A program made the translations under genes and the position numbers. Shown here piece by piece: positions 8,707 to 18,027 of a stretch of 64,000 bases of DNA. The notes beneath the pieces were generated by a model that ran no database searches, was not told where the DNA came from, and worked only from the letters and a program-made list of their open reading frames with translations. This DNA comes from Sutcliffiella horikoshii (lineage in GTDB: Bacteria > Bacillota > Bacilli > Bacillales > Bacillaceae_I), in contig NZ_CP020880.1 in assembly GCF_002157855.1 (NCBI RefSeq), forward strand, positions 1,488,001-1,552,000. Direction: 5' to 3'. The stretch's first letter is position 1. Every line of letters starts with the position of its first letter.

Positions 8707-9879
8707 GTGAAACACTTTCAACAATCTGAATTATTAAATACACTGCCTAAACAGTTCTTTGCTTCATTGGTTGAAAAAGTGGGAAAGGTTGTTGCACAAG
8801 GTCATGATGTTATTAATCTTGGACAAGGAAACCCTGACCAACCGACTCCTGAACATATTGTAAAGTCGTTACAGGAAGCAACCGAAAAACCGAATCATCA
8901 TAAATATTCCCCTTTTCAGGGTCATCATTTTTTTAAAGAAGCGATCGCAACTTTTTATAAACGAGAATATGAAGTGGACATAAATCCAGAAACTGAGGTG
9001 GCCATACTCTTTGGTGGCAAAGCTGGGCTGGTAGAAATCCCCCAATGTTTATTGAATGAAGGGGATACCGTGCTTGTCCCAGACCCGGGTTATCCTGATT
9101 ATTGGTCTGGTGTGGCATTGGCCAGAGCGAAAATGGAATACATGCCTTTAAAAGAAGTATATCATTTTTTACCAAACTATGAAGATATCAATCCGGAAGT
9201 CTTAAAAGCGGCTAAGCTTATGTTCCTCAATTACCCCAATAATCCGACAGGGGCTGTAGCGAATTCTGTATTTTTTAAAGAAACGGTAGACCTTGCAAAT
9301 GAGCACGATATTTGCGTGGTTCATGATTTTGCATATGGTGCAATCGGATTTGATGGAAAAAAACCACTTAGCTTCTTACAAACTCCTGGTGCGAAAGATG
9401 TCGGGATTGAAATCTATACATTGTCGAAAACTTTTAATATGGCCGGATGGCGAGTGGGGTTTGCAGTGGGGAATGAAAGTGTGATCAAAGCGATCAATCT
9501 ATTGCAAGACCATATGTATGTCAGTATTTTTGGCGCGATCCAAGAGGCGGCTGCCACTGCCTTGTTAGATAAACAAACCTGTGTTCAAGAATTGGTAGAT
9601 TTGTATGAGGAGAGACGAAACATCCTTATTCATGGATTACAGGAAATTGGTTGGGAAGTAAAGGCGCCAAAAGGTTCTTTTTTTGCATGGTTAAAAGTTC
9701 CGGAAAGATACACATCTGAGGAGTTTGCAGACAAACTGCTTGAAGAAGCCCATGTGGTGGTGGCACCTGGTATTGGCTTTGGATCCTTTGGGGAAGGTTA
9801 TGTGCGCGTCGGTTTATTAACCAGTACAGAAAGATTACAAGAAGTAGTTCAACGAATCAGAGGGTTAAAGATTTTCTGA
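8707..9879 (+). CDS. mtnE: Aminotransferase, methionine salvage (KMTB to methionine)
   Basis: Fold-type I PLP aminotransferase that transaminates 2-keto-4-methylthiobutyrate to methionine in the last salvage step. Recognisable blocks are INLGQGNPDQPTPEH near residue 40, PDPGYPDYW, LNYPNNPTGAV, and the PLP lysine in YTLSKTFNMAGWRVGF near residue 245. The sequence strongly resembles B. subtilis MtnE as I remember it. GTG at 8707 is preferred over GTG at 8698 because TAGGTG at 8694-8699 sits at correct distance only from the former; this gives 390 residues. It is followed by the S-box leader of mtnW. Confidence 0.95.
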   Translation: MKHFQQSELLNTLPKQFFASLVEKVGKVVAQGHDVINLGQGNPDQPTPEHIVKSLQEATEKPNHHKYSPFQGHHFFKEAIATFYKREYEVDINPETEVAILFGGKAGLVEIPQCLLNEGDTVLVPDPGYPDYWSGVALARAKMEYMPLKEVYHFLPNYEDINPEVLKAAKLMFLNYPNNPTGAVANSVFFKETVDLANEHDICVVHDFAYGAIGFDGKKPLSFLQTPGAKDVGIEIYTLSKTFNMAGWRVGFAVGNESVIKAINLLQDHMYVSIFGAIQEAAATALLDKQTCVQELVDLYEERRNILIHGLQEIGWEVKAPKGSFFAWLKVPERYTSEEFADKLLEEAHVVVAPGIGFGSFGEGYVRVGLLTSTERLQEVVQRIRGLKIF

Positions 9880-9887
9880 ATAGTCTG

Positions 9888-9916
9888 TTGACATAAACTC
9901 AAAATGATGGCATAAT
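9888..9916 (+). promoter_or_regulatory. Sigma-A type promoter of the mtnWXBD transcript
   Basis: TTGACA at 9888-9893 and CATAAT at 9911-9916 with a 17-base spacer, about 50 bases before the S-box P1 stem. Confidence 0.75.
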
Positions 9917-9966
9917 CTCAACTAGAATTTAGTATTTAGATAATTTGAATTTTATATATAATCCAA

Positions 9967-10121
9967 TCTTATCAAGAGCAGGTGGAGGGACTAGCCCGAT
10001 GAAACCCGGCAACCGACTTATTCAGTTAAGCACGGTGCTAAATCTTGCAGCATGAAGCTGATAGATAAGAGGACGTTAGATAGACTAACCTCTTCTTATG
10101 GAAGGGGTTTTTTGTTTTTTT
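9967..10121 (+). ncRNA. SAM-I (S-box) riboswitch with terminator, controls mtnWXBD
   Basis: P1 begins CTTATCAAGAGCAGGTGGAG. The conserved GCCCGATGAAACCCGGCAACC and GGTGCTAAATC blocks follow, and the 3' P1 strand GATAAGAG ends near 10071. A terminator hairpin (AACCTCTTC, loop, GAAGGGGTT with a long T-run) is at 10086-10121, just before the mtnW ribosome binding site. An anti-terminator pairing with the P1 strand is expected. Confidence 0.97.
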
Positions 10122-10146
10122 ATCATCGTTAGAAAGGGTGTACATA

Positions 10147-11391
10147 ATGTCAGAAATTCTAGCAACCTATTTGGTTCATGATCATAACGGGAATCTCGAA
10201 AAAAAAGCGGAAGGGATCGCACTTGGTCTTACCATCGGGTCCTGGACTGAACTTCCGCAGCTTGAACAGGAGCAATTGAGAAAGCATAAAGGCAGAGTCG
10301 TAAGCGTGAAAGAGCTCTCGTCAAATGACAGGGTGAATTCTTATTTAGGGAATACGGTGACACGTGGCATTATCCAAATTGCTTATCCTAGTTTCAATTA
10401 TAGCAATGACTTGCCGGCGATTTTAACCACGGTATTTGGCAAGTTGTCATTAGATGGGGAAATTAAGTTGATTGATCTTGAGTTCAGCAATGACTTGAAG
10501 CTAGCATATCCTGGACCGAAATTCGGAATAGAAGGGCTTCGCTCCATTACCGACGTACATCATAGACCATTTGTGATGAGCATTTTCAAAGGGGTGATCG
10601 GCAGGGACCTTGATTATTTAACGGATCAGTTGAAGGAACAGGCTCTAGGGGGAGTTGATTTCATCAAGGATGATGAAATATTGTTTGAAAACGACCTTAC
10701 CCCTTTTGAAAAAAGGATTACCGAAGGCAAAAGGATTCTAGAGGAAGTGAAGGAAGAGACTGGCCATCGTGCAAGATATGCGGTTAACCTGACAGGCCGT
10801 ACGTTAGAGCTTAAAGATAAAGCAAAAAGAGCGGTAGAATTAGGTGCTGATTTTCTGCTATTCAATGTTTTTGCTTATGGGCTTGATACACTTCAAAGTT
10901 TGGCTGAAGACAAGGAAGTATCCATTCCGATCATGGCGCATCCGGCGGTTAGCGGGGCGGTTACCCCATCAGAATTTTATGGGATTTCCAATGAATTGCT
11001 ATTAGGAAAACTTTTACGCTATGCGGGTGCTGACTTTTCTTTATTCCCATCTCCTTACGGAAGTGTGGCATTGCCGAAGGAACAGGCGCTCGGTATCCGG
11101 GACGCTCTGACAGTAGCAGACAATCAGTTTAAATCGACACTGCCTGTCCCTTCAGCTGGAATCCACCCTGGACTCGTACCCCTCCTTTATCAGGATTTTG
11201 GTAACGATGCGGTCATCAACGCAGGAGGTGGGGTGCACGGACATAAGCTTGGTGGGGCTGCCGGAGCAAAAGCTTTTCGCCAGGCAGTAGATGCGGTAAA
11301 GGCTGGGGAATCATTGACAGCATACGCACAAAAGCATCCGGAGTTAGAGGTGGCCCTCAAGCAGTGGGGAAGTGTGGAGGTTACAACATGA
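10147..11391 (+). CDS. mtnW: 2,3-diketo-5-methylthiopentyl-1-phosphate enolase (RuBisCO-like protein)
   Basis: RuBisCO-like enolase acting on 2,3-diketo-5-methylthiopentyl 1-phosphate; it does not fix carbon. The metal-site block GVDFIKDDE, with the lysine that is carbamylated in this family, lies near residue 175. The phosphate-binding region [19 protein letters not shown] lies near residue 360. ATG at 10147 follows AAAGGGTG, so an upstream GTG is not needed; length 414 is typical. The stop overlaps the mtnX start by 4 bp (ATGA). The preceding riboswitch ties expression to low SAM. Confidence 0.97.
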   Translation: MSEILATYLVHDHNGNLEKKAEGIALGLTIGSWTELPQLEQEQLRKHKGRVVSVKELSSNDRVNSYLGNTVTRGIIQIAYPSFNYSNDLPAILTTVFGKLSLDGEIKLIDLEFSNDLKLAYPGPKFGIEGLRSITDVHHRPFVMSIFKGVIGRDLDYLTDQLKEQALGGVDFIKDDEILFENDLTPFEKRITEGKRILEEVKEETGHRARYAVNLTGRTLELKDKAKRAVELGADFLLFNVFAYGLDTLQSLAEDKEVSIPIMAHPAVSGAVTPSEFYGISNELLLGKLLRYAGADFSLFPSPYGSVALPKEQALGIRDALTVADNQFKSTLPVPSAGIHPGLVPLLYQDFGNDAVINAGGGVHGHKLGGAAGAKAFRQAVDAVKAGESLTAYAQKHPELEVALKQWGSVEVTT

Positions 11392-12053
11392 ATGCCAATA
11401 AACAAATGATTTTTTGTGACTTTGATGGAACCATCACCAATAGTGACAATATCATTGCCATTATGAAAAAGTTTGCTCCAAAAGAATGGGACGAAATAAA
11501 AAATCAGGTATTATCTCAAGAAATCTCCATCAAAGAAGGGGTAGGGAAAATGTTTTCCTTGCTTCCTTCTAAGAAAAAGGAAGCAATTACTGAATATATA
11601 CTAGATCACGCTGAGATACGGGAAGGCTTTAATGAGTTTGTGGCTTTTACAAAAGAAGAAGGAATACCCCTTTATATTGTTTCTGGCGGTATTGACTTCT
11701 TTGTGGAACCACTTTTGGAAGGAATGATAGAAGAGGAGAACATCTATTGCAATGGCTCTGATTTTGATGGGGAAACCATAAACATCCTTTGGCCTAATGA
11801 GTGTGATGTGGACTGTGACAACGATTGTGGTTGCTGCAAGCCATCGATTATCAGAAAACTTGTCAAATCTGATACTTATAAAATTGTGATTGGCGATTCC
11901 ATCACAGATTTAGAAGCGGCAAAGCTTGCGGATCAAGTGATAGCGAGGGACTTTCTGATTAAAAAGTGTGAGGAGCACTCCATTGCCTTTTCTCCGTTCG
12001 AAACGTTTTATGATGTGATGGATATCTTGAAAAAACGGAAGGTGACAGCATGA
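11388..12053 (+). CDS. mtnX: 2-hydroxy-3-keto-5-methylthiopentenyl-1-phosphate phosphatase
   Basis: HAD-superfamily phosphatase acting after MtnW. The nucleophile motif DFDGTIT is near residue 10 and the acidic motif [11 protein letters not shown] near residue 165. A cysteine cluster ([14 protein letters not shown]) near residue 145 is typical of Bacillus MtnX as I recall. ATG at 11388 overlaps the mtnW stop, and the gene ends with an ATGA overlap into mtnB, so translation is coupled across the three genes. Length 221 is normal. Confidence 0.95.
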   Translation: MNANKQMIFCDFDGTITNSDNIIAIMKKFAPKEWDEIKNQVLSQEISIKEGVGKMFSLLPSKKKEAITEYILDHAEIREGFNEFVAFTKEEGIPLYIVSGGIDFFVEPLLEGMIEEENIYCNGSDFDGETINILWPNECDVDCDNDCGCCKPSIIRKLVKSDTYKIVIGDSITDLEAAKLADQVIARDFLIKKCEEHSIAFSPFETFYDVMDILKKRKVTA

Positions 12054-12688
12054 GTCATTTTTTAAAGAAATGGACAGAGCTTTCTGAGGTAAAGGAGGAG
12101 TTGGCTTCTCGGGATTGGTTCTTTGGCACCAGTGGAAACCTTTCTATTAAAGTATCAAATACCCCGTTGCAATTCTTGGTTTCCTCAAGCGGTAAGGATA
12201 AAAGAAAGATAACCTCAGAAGATTTTCTGCTTGTGGATGAACTTGGGAACGCGGTCGAAAGCACTGGCTTGAAGCCTTCTGCAGAAACATTGCTACACCT
12301 CGAAGTTTACCGGAAGACGAACGCAGGTTGTTCCTTGCATGTTCATACCGTTGATAACAATGTCATCTCTGAGTTATATGGTGATTACGGTGAGATTAGA
12401 TTTAGAGGACAGGAAATCATCAAAGCTTTTGGTATATGGGAAGAAGATGCAGAAGTAAGCATCCCAATCATAAGAAACCATGCAGACATTCCAGCTTTGG
12501 CAGATGAATTTTCCCAATATATAGATGGAGATGCTGGCGCTGTCCTGATTAGAAATCATGGAATTACCGTTTGGGGAAGGAACGCCTTTGAGGCGAAAAA
12601 ACACCTAGAGGCCTGGGAATTTCTATTCTCCTATCAATTGAAATTATTAAGTGTAAAAAACTTGGTTCAACCAAAAATATCTATTTAA
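12050..12688 (+). CDS. mtnB: Methylthioribulose-1-phosphate dehydratase
   Basis: Class II aldolase-family zinc enzyme that dehydrates methylthioribulose 1-phosphate, the MtnA product, to the diketo compound used by MtnW. Zinc ligands are seen in LHVHTVDNN near residue 100 and in [10 protein letters not shown] near residue 170. SGNLSIK near residue 30 is the phosphate-binding loop. Length 212 is typical. The start overlaps mtnX by 4 bp. After its stop the operon is interrupted by a repeat arm before mtnD. Confidence 0.95.
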   Translation: MSHFLKKWTELSEVKEELASRDWFFGTSGNLSIKVSNTPLQFLVSSSGKDKRKITSEDFLLVDELGNAVESTGLKPSAETLLHLEVYRKTNAGCSLHVHTVDNNVISELYGDYGEIRFRGQEIIKAFGIWEEDAEVSIPIIRNHADIPALADEFSQYIDGDAGAVLIRNHGITVWGRNAFEAKKHLEAWEFLFSYQLKLLSVKNLVQPKISI

Positions 12689-12722
12689 ATCTTATATAGA
12701 AAAGTTATTCAATAGTTTCCCT

Positions 12723-12853
12723 AGCTGTTGATTGGAGGAACGGGCGAAGACTCCGGCGGGAGGTAGCGGTAGCTTGAGACCCCACAGCGGAGCGAGGAGG
12801 CTCAAGCACACGCCCCGCGTAAAGCGAAGCCCGGTACGGAAATCAACAGCGGT
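12723..12853 (-). repeat. Dispersed GC-rich repeat inside the mtn operon
   Basis: Begins AGCTGTTGATTGGAGG and ends GGAAATCAACAGC, an inverted terminal sequence of about 10 bases. The core GAGACCCCACAGC then GAGGAGGCTC is the reverse of the family core. It combines B-like and A-like ends and looks like a hybrid. It fills most of the space between mtnB and mtnD. Confidence 0.88.
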
Positions 12854-12887
12854 GTTAATAGTGATATAAAATATGGAGGAATATAAC

Positions 12888-13421
12888 ATGGCAGAAATCA
12901 GATTACACGAAACAGATGAAAGAATCAGTGGGAAAGAACAGGTAGAAAGCTTCCTGAATGATAATGAAGTAATCTACGAAAATTGGGATATTGCAAAACT
13001 CCCTCAACATCTACAGGAAAACTTTTCTTTGACTGCTGAGAACAAGGAAGAAATTCTTACAGTTTTTAAAGATGAAATTGCAGCAATTTCCTTAAAAAGA
13101 GGGTACAAGGCACAAGACGTTATCTCGTTATCTGATACAACACCGAACTTGGAGCAACTTCTACAAAATTTCAATAAAGAGCACCATCATACAGATGATG
13201 AAGTGCGTTTCATTGTCAGTGGCCATGGAATCTTCGTTATTCAAGGAAAAGATGGTTCTTTCTTTGATGTAGAGTTAGAGCCGGGCGATTTAATCTCTGT
13301 CCCTCCCAATGTGCGCCACTATTTCACCTTGATGGAGGATCGTAAAGTAGTCGCGGTTCGAATCTTCGTTACTACAGAAGGTTGGGTACCGATTTATGAA
13401 AAAGAGGAAGTAAATAACTAA
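12888..13421 (+). CDS. mtnD: Acireductone dioxygenase
   Basis: Cupin metalloenzyme; with iron it yields formate and 2-keto-4-methylthiobutyrate, which MtnE turns to methionine. Metal ligands are seen in HHHTDDEVRFI near residue 100 and VRHYF near residue 143. ATG at 12888 follows ATGGAGGAA, so the five-residue extension to 12873 is not used. Length is 177. In B. subtilis mtnD follows mtnB directly; here a GC-rich repeat of about 130 bp separates them, so mtnD either depends on read-through of a structured RNA or has its own promoter. Confidence 0.96.
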   Translation: MAEIRLHETDERISGKEQVESFLNDNEVIYENWDIAKLPQHLQENFSLTAENKEEILTVFKDEIAAISLKRGYKAQDVISLSDTTPNLEQLLQNFNKEHHHTDDEVRFIVSGHGIFVIQGKDGSFFDVELEPGDLISVPPNVRHYFTLMEDRKVVAVRIFVTTEGWVPIYEKEEVNN

Positions 13422-13429
13422 TAAAAAAC

Positions 13430-13461
13430 AAATGACTTTGCCTTGGCAGGGTCATTTTTTT
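13430..13461 (+). terminator. Intrinsic terminator after mtnD
   Basis: Complementary arms AAATGAC and GTCATTT around a 14-base loop, followed by a T-run, ending the methionine salvage transcript. A repeat composite follows. Confidence 0.8.
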
Positions 13462-13487
13462 ATAAGAATAAGAAATCTTAAAATCCG

Positions 13488-13845
13488 GTTGATTTCCGTT
13501 CCAGGTGCTTCGCTTGCCTGCGGGCGGTCCATGAGCTTCGCTACGCTGCGGGGTCTCACCTGTCCCTTCCTCCCGCGGGCGTCTCCGCACCTTCCACTTC
13601 AATCAACAAGGTTATACCAATAACAGAAAGGTTAACAAGAAATATCAAAGCGAGTTAACTGAAAAACTATTACGTTGCTTTTAAGCGGTTTCTAGCTGTG
13701 GATTGGAGCAAATGGCGAAGACTCCTGCGGGGGAGTAGCGGCAATGTTGAGACCCCGCAGGCTTGCCGAGGAGGCTCAAGGCCGCCCCGCCGAAAGCGCA
13801 GCCATTTGCGGAAAGGAACAGCGGTGAATACCCAACCAACTAAAG
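13488..13845. repeat. Repeat composite: A arm forward, linker, B arm reverse
   Basis: A arm 13488-13607, linker 13608-13692 (contains GAGTTAACTGAAAAAC), and B arm reverse from 13693 to about 13845 (CAGGCTTGCCGAGGAGGCTC core variant). Same layout as at 7.5, 43.9 and 60.5 kb. It lies between the mtnD terminator and the flavoprotein gene. Confidence 0.9.
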
Positions 13846-13927
13846 TTATTTTATACTACATGACTACTTTATCTGTGTGGAGGGAATATAATGGTAAGAA
13901 CAGTGATGGTTTTAGGAGGTAGGTTAA

Positions 13928-15265
13928 ATGGAACATTTGGTGATAATTGGAGGCATTGCAGGGGGAATGAGTGCGGCCTCTAAGCTAAGAAGACTAAATG
14001 AAACGATAAAAATCAGCGTATTTGAAAAAGATGAACATGTATCTTACGGAGCGTGCGGATTGCCATATTACATATCTGGTGTGACAGAATCTCATGAGGA
14101 TCTGCTAGCAAGAACGGTAGAAGAGTTTGAAGAACGAAACATCGCCGTCCATATTCATCATGAGGTAACAAAAGTAGATCACTCAAACAAAAGGGTAAAG
14201 GTGAAAAACCTTAAATCAGGGGAAGAAACATTTGTTCAATATGATAAACTTTTGATTGCAACAGGAGCCAAACCAATCGTGCCGCCTTTTATCCCGAAAG
14301 AGGCAAGCAATGTTCATACATTGAAGACACTGAATGATGGAATAGAAATGCGTAAGTACTACCAAGATGAAAAAATCAAAAAGGTAGGCATCATAGGTGG
14401 GGGATATATCGGGATGGAGCTTGTCGAAACCATGGTAGAGCTTGGCAAAGAGGTATTCGTCATAGAGCTGCAAAATCAGATTCTGCCAAATTATGATGAG
14501 GATATGGCTAATATTATTGCGGATTCCCTGCAAGATAGAGTGGAAATTCGAACAGGTGAAGAAGTAAAAGAATTGAAAATGTCACAAGGAAAAGTGATAA
14601 GCATTGTGACAGACAAAAATGCGTATGAAGTAGATGCGGTTATTGTAAATATAGGAATTAAACCGAACACACAATTTGTAAAAGAGTTAGGCCTAGATAT
14701 GCTGGAAAACGGCGCAATCATTGTTAATTCCCATCAAGAAACAAGTATTCCATCTATTTATGCAGCGGGAGATTGTGCAACAAGCAATCACCTTCTCTTA
14801 AATAAACCTGTAAACATAGCTCTCGGAACAACAGCCAATAAACATGGGAGGGTCGCTGCTGACAATCTTGCCGGTATTCCAACTAAATTTGATGGCATTC
14901 TCGGAACAAATGTGGTGAAAATTCTAGAATGGACGGCAGCAATGACTGGAATCACAGAAAAACAAGCACAAGAGGAAAACTTGGATGTTGAAACAGTGGT
15001 GATTGAAACAAATAACCATGCCTCCTATTATCCTGAAGCAGAAAAGATTCATATAAAGCTTGTATATGAAAAAGAATCACAAAAGCTCCTGGGCGCTCAG
15101 CTGATTGGAAAAGATAAATCCATTGCGAAAAGGCTTGATGTTTATGCGACAGCTATTACGTGCGGATTGTCGACAAGCAAAATTGCTATGTTGGATTTGA
15201 GTTATGCCCCTCCGTTTGCTACAGTATGGGATGCAGTCCAAGTGGCCGCTAATGCTGCAAAATAG
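13928..15265 (+). CDS. CoA-disulfide reductase-like FAD-dependent oxidoreductase
   Basis: Single-cysteine pyridine nucleotide-disulfide oxidoreductase. The FAD site GGIAGGMSAA is at the N-terminus and the redox cysteine lies in SYGACGLPYYISG near residue 43, the pattern of CoA-disulfide reductases and related NADH oxidases. A second Rossmann motif (IIGGGYIGME) near residue 157 binds NAD(P)H, and YAAGDCA near residue 277 is the FAD ribityl site. A dimerisation domain completes 445 residues. The family keeps low-molecular-weight thiols reduced. ATG at 13928 follows TTAGGAGG. It appears monocistronic, so the exact substrate is open. Confidence 0.88.
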   Translation: MEHLVIIGGIAGGMSAASKLRRLNETIKISVFEKDEHVSYGACGLPYYISGVTESHEDLLARTVEEFEERNIAVHIHHEVTKVDHSNKRVKVKNLKSGEETFVQYDKLLIATGAKPIVPPFIPKEASNVHTLKTLNDGIEMRKYYQDEKIKKVGIIGGGYIGMELVETMVELGKEVFVIELQNQILPNYDEDMANIIADSLQDRVEIRTGEEVKELKMSQGKVISIVTDKNAYEVDAVIVNIGIKPNTQFVKELGLDMLENGAIIVNSHQETSIPSIYAAGDCATSNHLLLNKPVNIALGTTANKHGRVAADNLAGIPTKFDGILGTNVVKILEWTAAMTGITEKQAQEENLDVETVVIETNNHASYYPEAEKIHIKLVYEKESQKLLGAQLIGKDKSIAKRLDVYATAITCGLSTSKIAMLDLSYAPPFATVWDAVQVAANAAK

Positions 15266-15394
15266 TTTAAACTTTTATAAATAAGTTGTGTTAATATTAT
15301 GAATTTTCTTTACCTTAGAAAAGGAATATGCTACTGTTATAGTAGTTTTATAACTTACATATTCTAGAGAGAAACTGCCTAAGGAGTGAGAGAG

Positions 15395-16033
15395 ATGAAG
15401 GTGCGTTATAATTTTGTGCCAAAGCATGATGTGGAGTTTTGCGAACCAACTTACACGGTTAAACAAGCTTATGAGAAAATAAAGGATACCGGCTACAGGT
15501 GCATCCCCATTCTTAGTAATGACGGGAATACATTCTTAGGTTTGGTATATAAAGTGCATTTATTAGATTATCTTTATGAACAAAAAGGTAGTCCCGACGA
15601 TTCAATAGAAGTGCTGGTAAAAAACCAAGATGCTTATATATATGAGGAGGATTCATTCTTCAAAGCATTCTTCACGATTAAACGACTGCCGTTTATCGCT
15701 GTATTGAATGAGGAAAATGAATTTCTCGGGATACTGACACATGCAAATGTCATGGATGTCCTGGCTGACTCATTTGGAATGAAAACTGGTGGGTATACCC
15801 TTACTATCGCTACCATCGAGCACAAAGGAGCGATTAAGGATCTTGTTTCTATGTTAAAGGACGTTAACATAGACGGAATGCTTACACTTGATAACGGAGA
15901 AAAATATTTACGCAGAATTATTGTCAATCTGCCGGCTGAATTGCCAGAAGAAAAACTTAACAAGTTAGTAAAAAAGCTCGGAGAAAAAGAATTCCGAGTC
16001 ACACATGTGGATCAAATTGATGTGCAAAAATAA
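15395..16033 (+). CDS. cbpA: Cyclic di-AMP binding protein CbpA-like (CBS pair plus ACT-like domain)
   Basis: Two CBS motifs occupy about residues 1-125 (VKQAYEKIKDTGYRCIPIL and FKAFFTIKRLPFIAVLNEENEFLGILTHANVMDVL). They are followed by an ACT-like segment of about 80 residues. This architecture matches the Firmicute c-di-AMP receptor family CbpA, which influences osmotic or stringent signalling in Listeria. ATG at 15395 lies after AAGGAGTGAG. Cytosolic, no membrane segment. It is monocistronic and ends at a strong terminator. Function here is inferred from architecture. Confidence 0.75.
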   Translation: MKVRYNFVPKHDVEFCEPTYTVKQAYEKIKDTGYRCIPILSNDGNTFLGLVYKVHLLDYLYEQKGSPDDSIEVLVKNQDAYIYEEDSFFKAFFTIKRLPFIAVLNEENEFLGILTHANVMDVLADSFGMKTGGYTLTIATIEHKGAIKDLVSMLKDVNIDGMLTLDNGEKYLRRIIVNLPAELPEEKLNKLVKKLGEKEFRVTHVDQIDVQK

Positions 16034-16039
16034 GACAGA

Positions 16040-16070
16040 GAGCAGCTTCCAAATTGGAGGCTGCTCTTTC
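16040..16070. terminator. Terminator between convergent genes
   Basis: Hairpin GAGCAGCTTCC / GGAGGCTGCTC followed by TTTCCTC. It ends the CBS gene and can also serve the converging deacetylase gene. Confidence 0.85.
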
Positions 16071-16083
16071 CTCATGAGAATCA

Positions 16084-16857
16084 TTAGTGGAGCAAGATTT
16101 CTTTATCAATTAGAATGTTAGACAATGTGACTATCTCCGCTTTTTCTTGCAATTTAGGGATATATTGCTTTAGCACCCCTGCAGTCTTTTCTCCAACAAC
16201 ACCCACATGACCAATAGCAATGATAGAATCATCCACTTCTGTCTTTTTGATGAGGTGATTGGTTTGCTTTACGATATGATTTGTTGAGTAGACTTCGTCA
16301 AAGAATAATTCATTTTCTAGAAAAGGAACACCCAATTCGGTAGCTAATTCTGCAACAACACTCTTCTTGGTTGTTTTGCTGTCTAAATAATATAGATTTC
16401 TCTCTTTGCAGATTCCTAATATAATTCTCATGATTCGCTTGTCGGCAGTAATTTTTGATCCCATATGGTTATTTATTCCTACTGCATATGGAACAGAATC
16501 GATAGCATCATTCACTCTTTTATAGATTTCTTTATCAGTTAGATTAGAAGTAATCGCACCTGGTCCTAGCCAGCTACTTTTTCCCTTTAATGGTTCCATT
16601 GGAAGATGAAGAATAACTTCATGACCTAAGCGATGAGCCATTTCAGCGTCTTGTTCAGTGGTCGATAGAAAAGGCATGACAGCAACAGTCAACGGAACGG
16701 GTAAATGAAGAATTTCCTCGGTGCCTTTCATGTTATTGCCAAAATCATCAATGACAATAGCCACCTTATTGCTAGAATGAACTTCAGCAGAAGACTTTAC
16801 AGAAGGGAGATAAAGAATAAACACGCTACTCAACAGTACAACTAGTATTACTTTCAT
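16084..16857 (-). CDS. Secreted divergent polysaccharide deacetylase family protein
   Basis: Belongs to the divergent polysaccharide deacetylase (YibQ-like) family. The start of the domain, VAIVIDDFGNN, is near residue 35. MEPLKG and NNHMGSK near residues 95 and 135 are the conserved NHMGS block. An N-terminal hydrophobic segment (MKVILVVLLSSVFILYLPSV) indicates export. ATG at 16857 is preferred to the GTG at 16869 because GGGTG lies between them. The substrate is unknown; a cell-wall glycan role is inferred. It converges on the CBS gene. Confidence 0.85.
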   Translation of the reverse strand: MKVILVVLLSSVFILYLPSVKSSAEVHSSNKVAIVIDDFGNNMKGTEEILHLPVPLTVAVMPFLSTTEQDAEMAHRLGHEVILHLPMEPLKGKSSWLGPGAITSNLTDKEIYKRVNDAIDSVPYAVGINNHMGSKITADKRIMRIILGICKERNLYYLDSKTTKKSVVAELATELGVPFLENELFFDEVYSTNHIVKQTNHLIKKTEVDDSIIAIGHVGVVGEKTAGVLKQYIPKLQEKAEIVTLSNILIDKEILLH

Positions 16858-17091
16858 TACTGCACCCACTTGTCTAATGATATATTCTGTGATTCGACAA
16901 AATTTGCACCGGTTAATTTTTATAGAAGAGAATCTAACGCTACTCTCCCTAGATACTTTGTCCTATTTTTTGCATATTCTTAAAAAATAATTCCTTGAAA
17001 AATATGTCTAACTTTGCGATTCTATTTACATTTATAGAAATTATTGTAATAATTTCTATTGTGGAAATTGATGGAGAAGGGGCGAGTCACA

Positions 17092-17265
17092 TTGTCTTAT
17101 GAAGGGTATGTGGATCAACTGTTATTACTTATCAAAGAGAAAAGGGATACGATGATGGCAGTAGCCAATAAAACTGGTTATATAAGTGAACAAACGGTTA
17201 AATGCAGCCAGGATTTAGATAAGTTGATTTATCAATACCAAGAAATAATATACGAGAAAAAATAA
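17092..17265 (+). CDS. Spo0E family aspartyl-phosphate phosphatase
   Basis: Small helical-hairpin phosphatase that can remove phosphate from Spo0A~P and delay sporulation. The family signature SQDLDKLIYQYQ is near residue 43. TTG at 17092 lies about 9 bases after GAAGGGG and gives the typical start LSYEGYVDQLLLLIKEKR; upstream TTG/ATG codons would add up to 11 atypical residues. Length is about 57. Its place after the mtn region fits B. subtilis spo0E, though this copy lacks that protein's longer tail. A second family member ends this window at 63.8 kb. Confidence 0.85.
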   Translation: MSYEGYVDQLLLLIKEKRDTMMAVANKTGYISEQTVKCSQDLDKLIYQYQEIIYEKK

Positions 17266-17276
17266 TACATAAAAAA

Positions 17277-17297
17277 AACCGTCCAAAGGGAACGGTT
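17277..17297. terminator. Bidirectional terminator
   Basis: Hairpin AACCGTCCAAAGGGAACGGTT between convergent genes; an A-run precedes it, giving a U-run for the minus strand. It overlaps the stop codon of the ZIP gene. Confidence 0.8.
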
Positions 17298-18027
17298 AGA
17301 AAATCTGTGTTAAAAAGATCATAAATAGTAGACCGACAATGAAGGAGTAGGTGGAGGTCGTTTCATTGCCATCACCATGACTTTCAGGAATCAGTTCTTT
17401 ATAGATGATATAAAGCATTGCTCCTGCTGCAAAGGCAAGCCCATATGGGACAAGAGATGAGACCACCGAAGTGAGATAGAATCCTAATAAAGCCATTGGT
17501 ATTTCAACTGCCCCGGTTAAGGTGGCTACAATAAATGCCTTCCATTTAGTAATCCTTTGGTTCATTAAAAATAAAGCTACCAAAAACCCCTCTGGTGCAT
17601 TTTGTAATCCTATTGCAAAAGCAATTAAGTTCCCTGTGTCTGCTGCATCTGATGCATAACTTACTCCGACAGATAGTCCTTCGGGTATATTATGAAGGGT
17701 AATCGCAGAAACAATAAGCATCGCTTTTTGGTCAAAAGCAATACCTTTACGATTATGCTCCAAATCAATATGGGGAATGGACCTTTCTAAAAGGGTCAAA
17801 GTAATTACCCCCAAAAGCAATCCAATTCCTAAAGGAACAAATCCTCCATATGAAAGTGCCTCGGGTATTAAACTCATGGTAGCTGCTGCCATCATGATAC
17901 CAGCAGTAAATGCAAGGAGTGTATCTCTCCATCTGTGAGTCAATGTATTTTTTAAAAATAATATTGGTAATGCACCTACACCCGTTGACATAGCTGCCAA
18001 CACACTGCCTATTAATACTTGTGACAT
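17296..18027 (-). CDS. ZIP family divalent metal transporter
   Basis: Membrane transporter of the ZIP family, probably zinc or iron uptake. Signature HNIPEGLSVGVSYASDA in the fourth segment and GLQNAPEGFLVALF in the fifth carry the binuclear metal site residues. About eight hydrophobic segments over 243 residues. A histidine-bearing loop (IPHIDLEHNRKG) lies in the variable cytosolic region. ATG at 18027 follows AAAGGATAT. No metal regulator is adjacent; an imperfect dyad 70-100 bp upstream may be an operator. Confidence 0.92.
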   Translation of the reverse strand: MSQVLIGSVLAAMSTGVGALPILFLKNTLTHRWRDTLLAFTAGIMMAAATMSLIPEALSYGGFVPLGIGLLLGVITLTLLERSIPHIDLEHNRKGIAFDQKAMLIVSAITLHNIPEGLSVGVSYASDAADTGNLIAFAIGLQNAPEGFLVALFLMNQRITKWKAFIVATLTGAVEIPMALLGFYLTSVVSSLVPYGLAFAAGAMLYIIYKELIPESHGDGNETTSTYSFIVGLLFMIFLTQIF

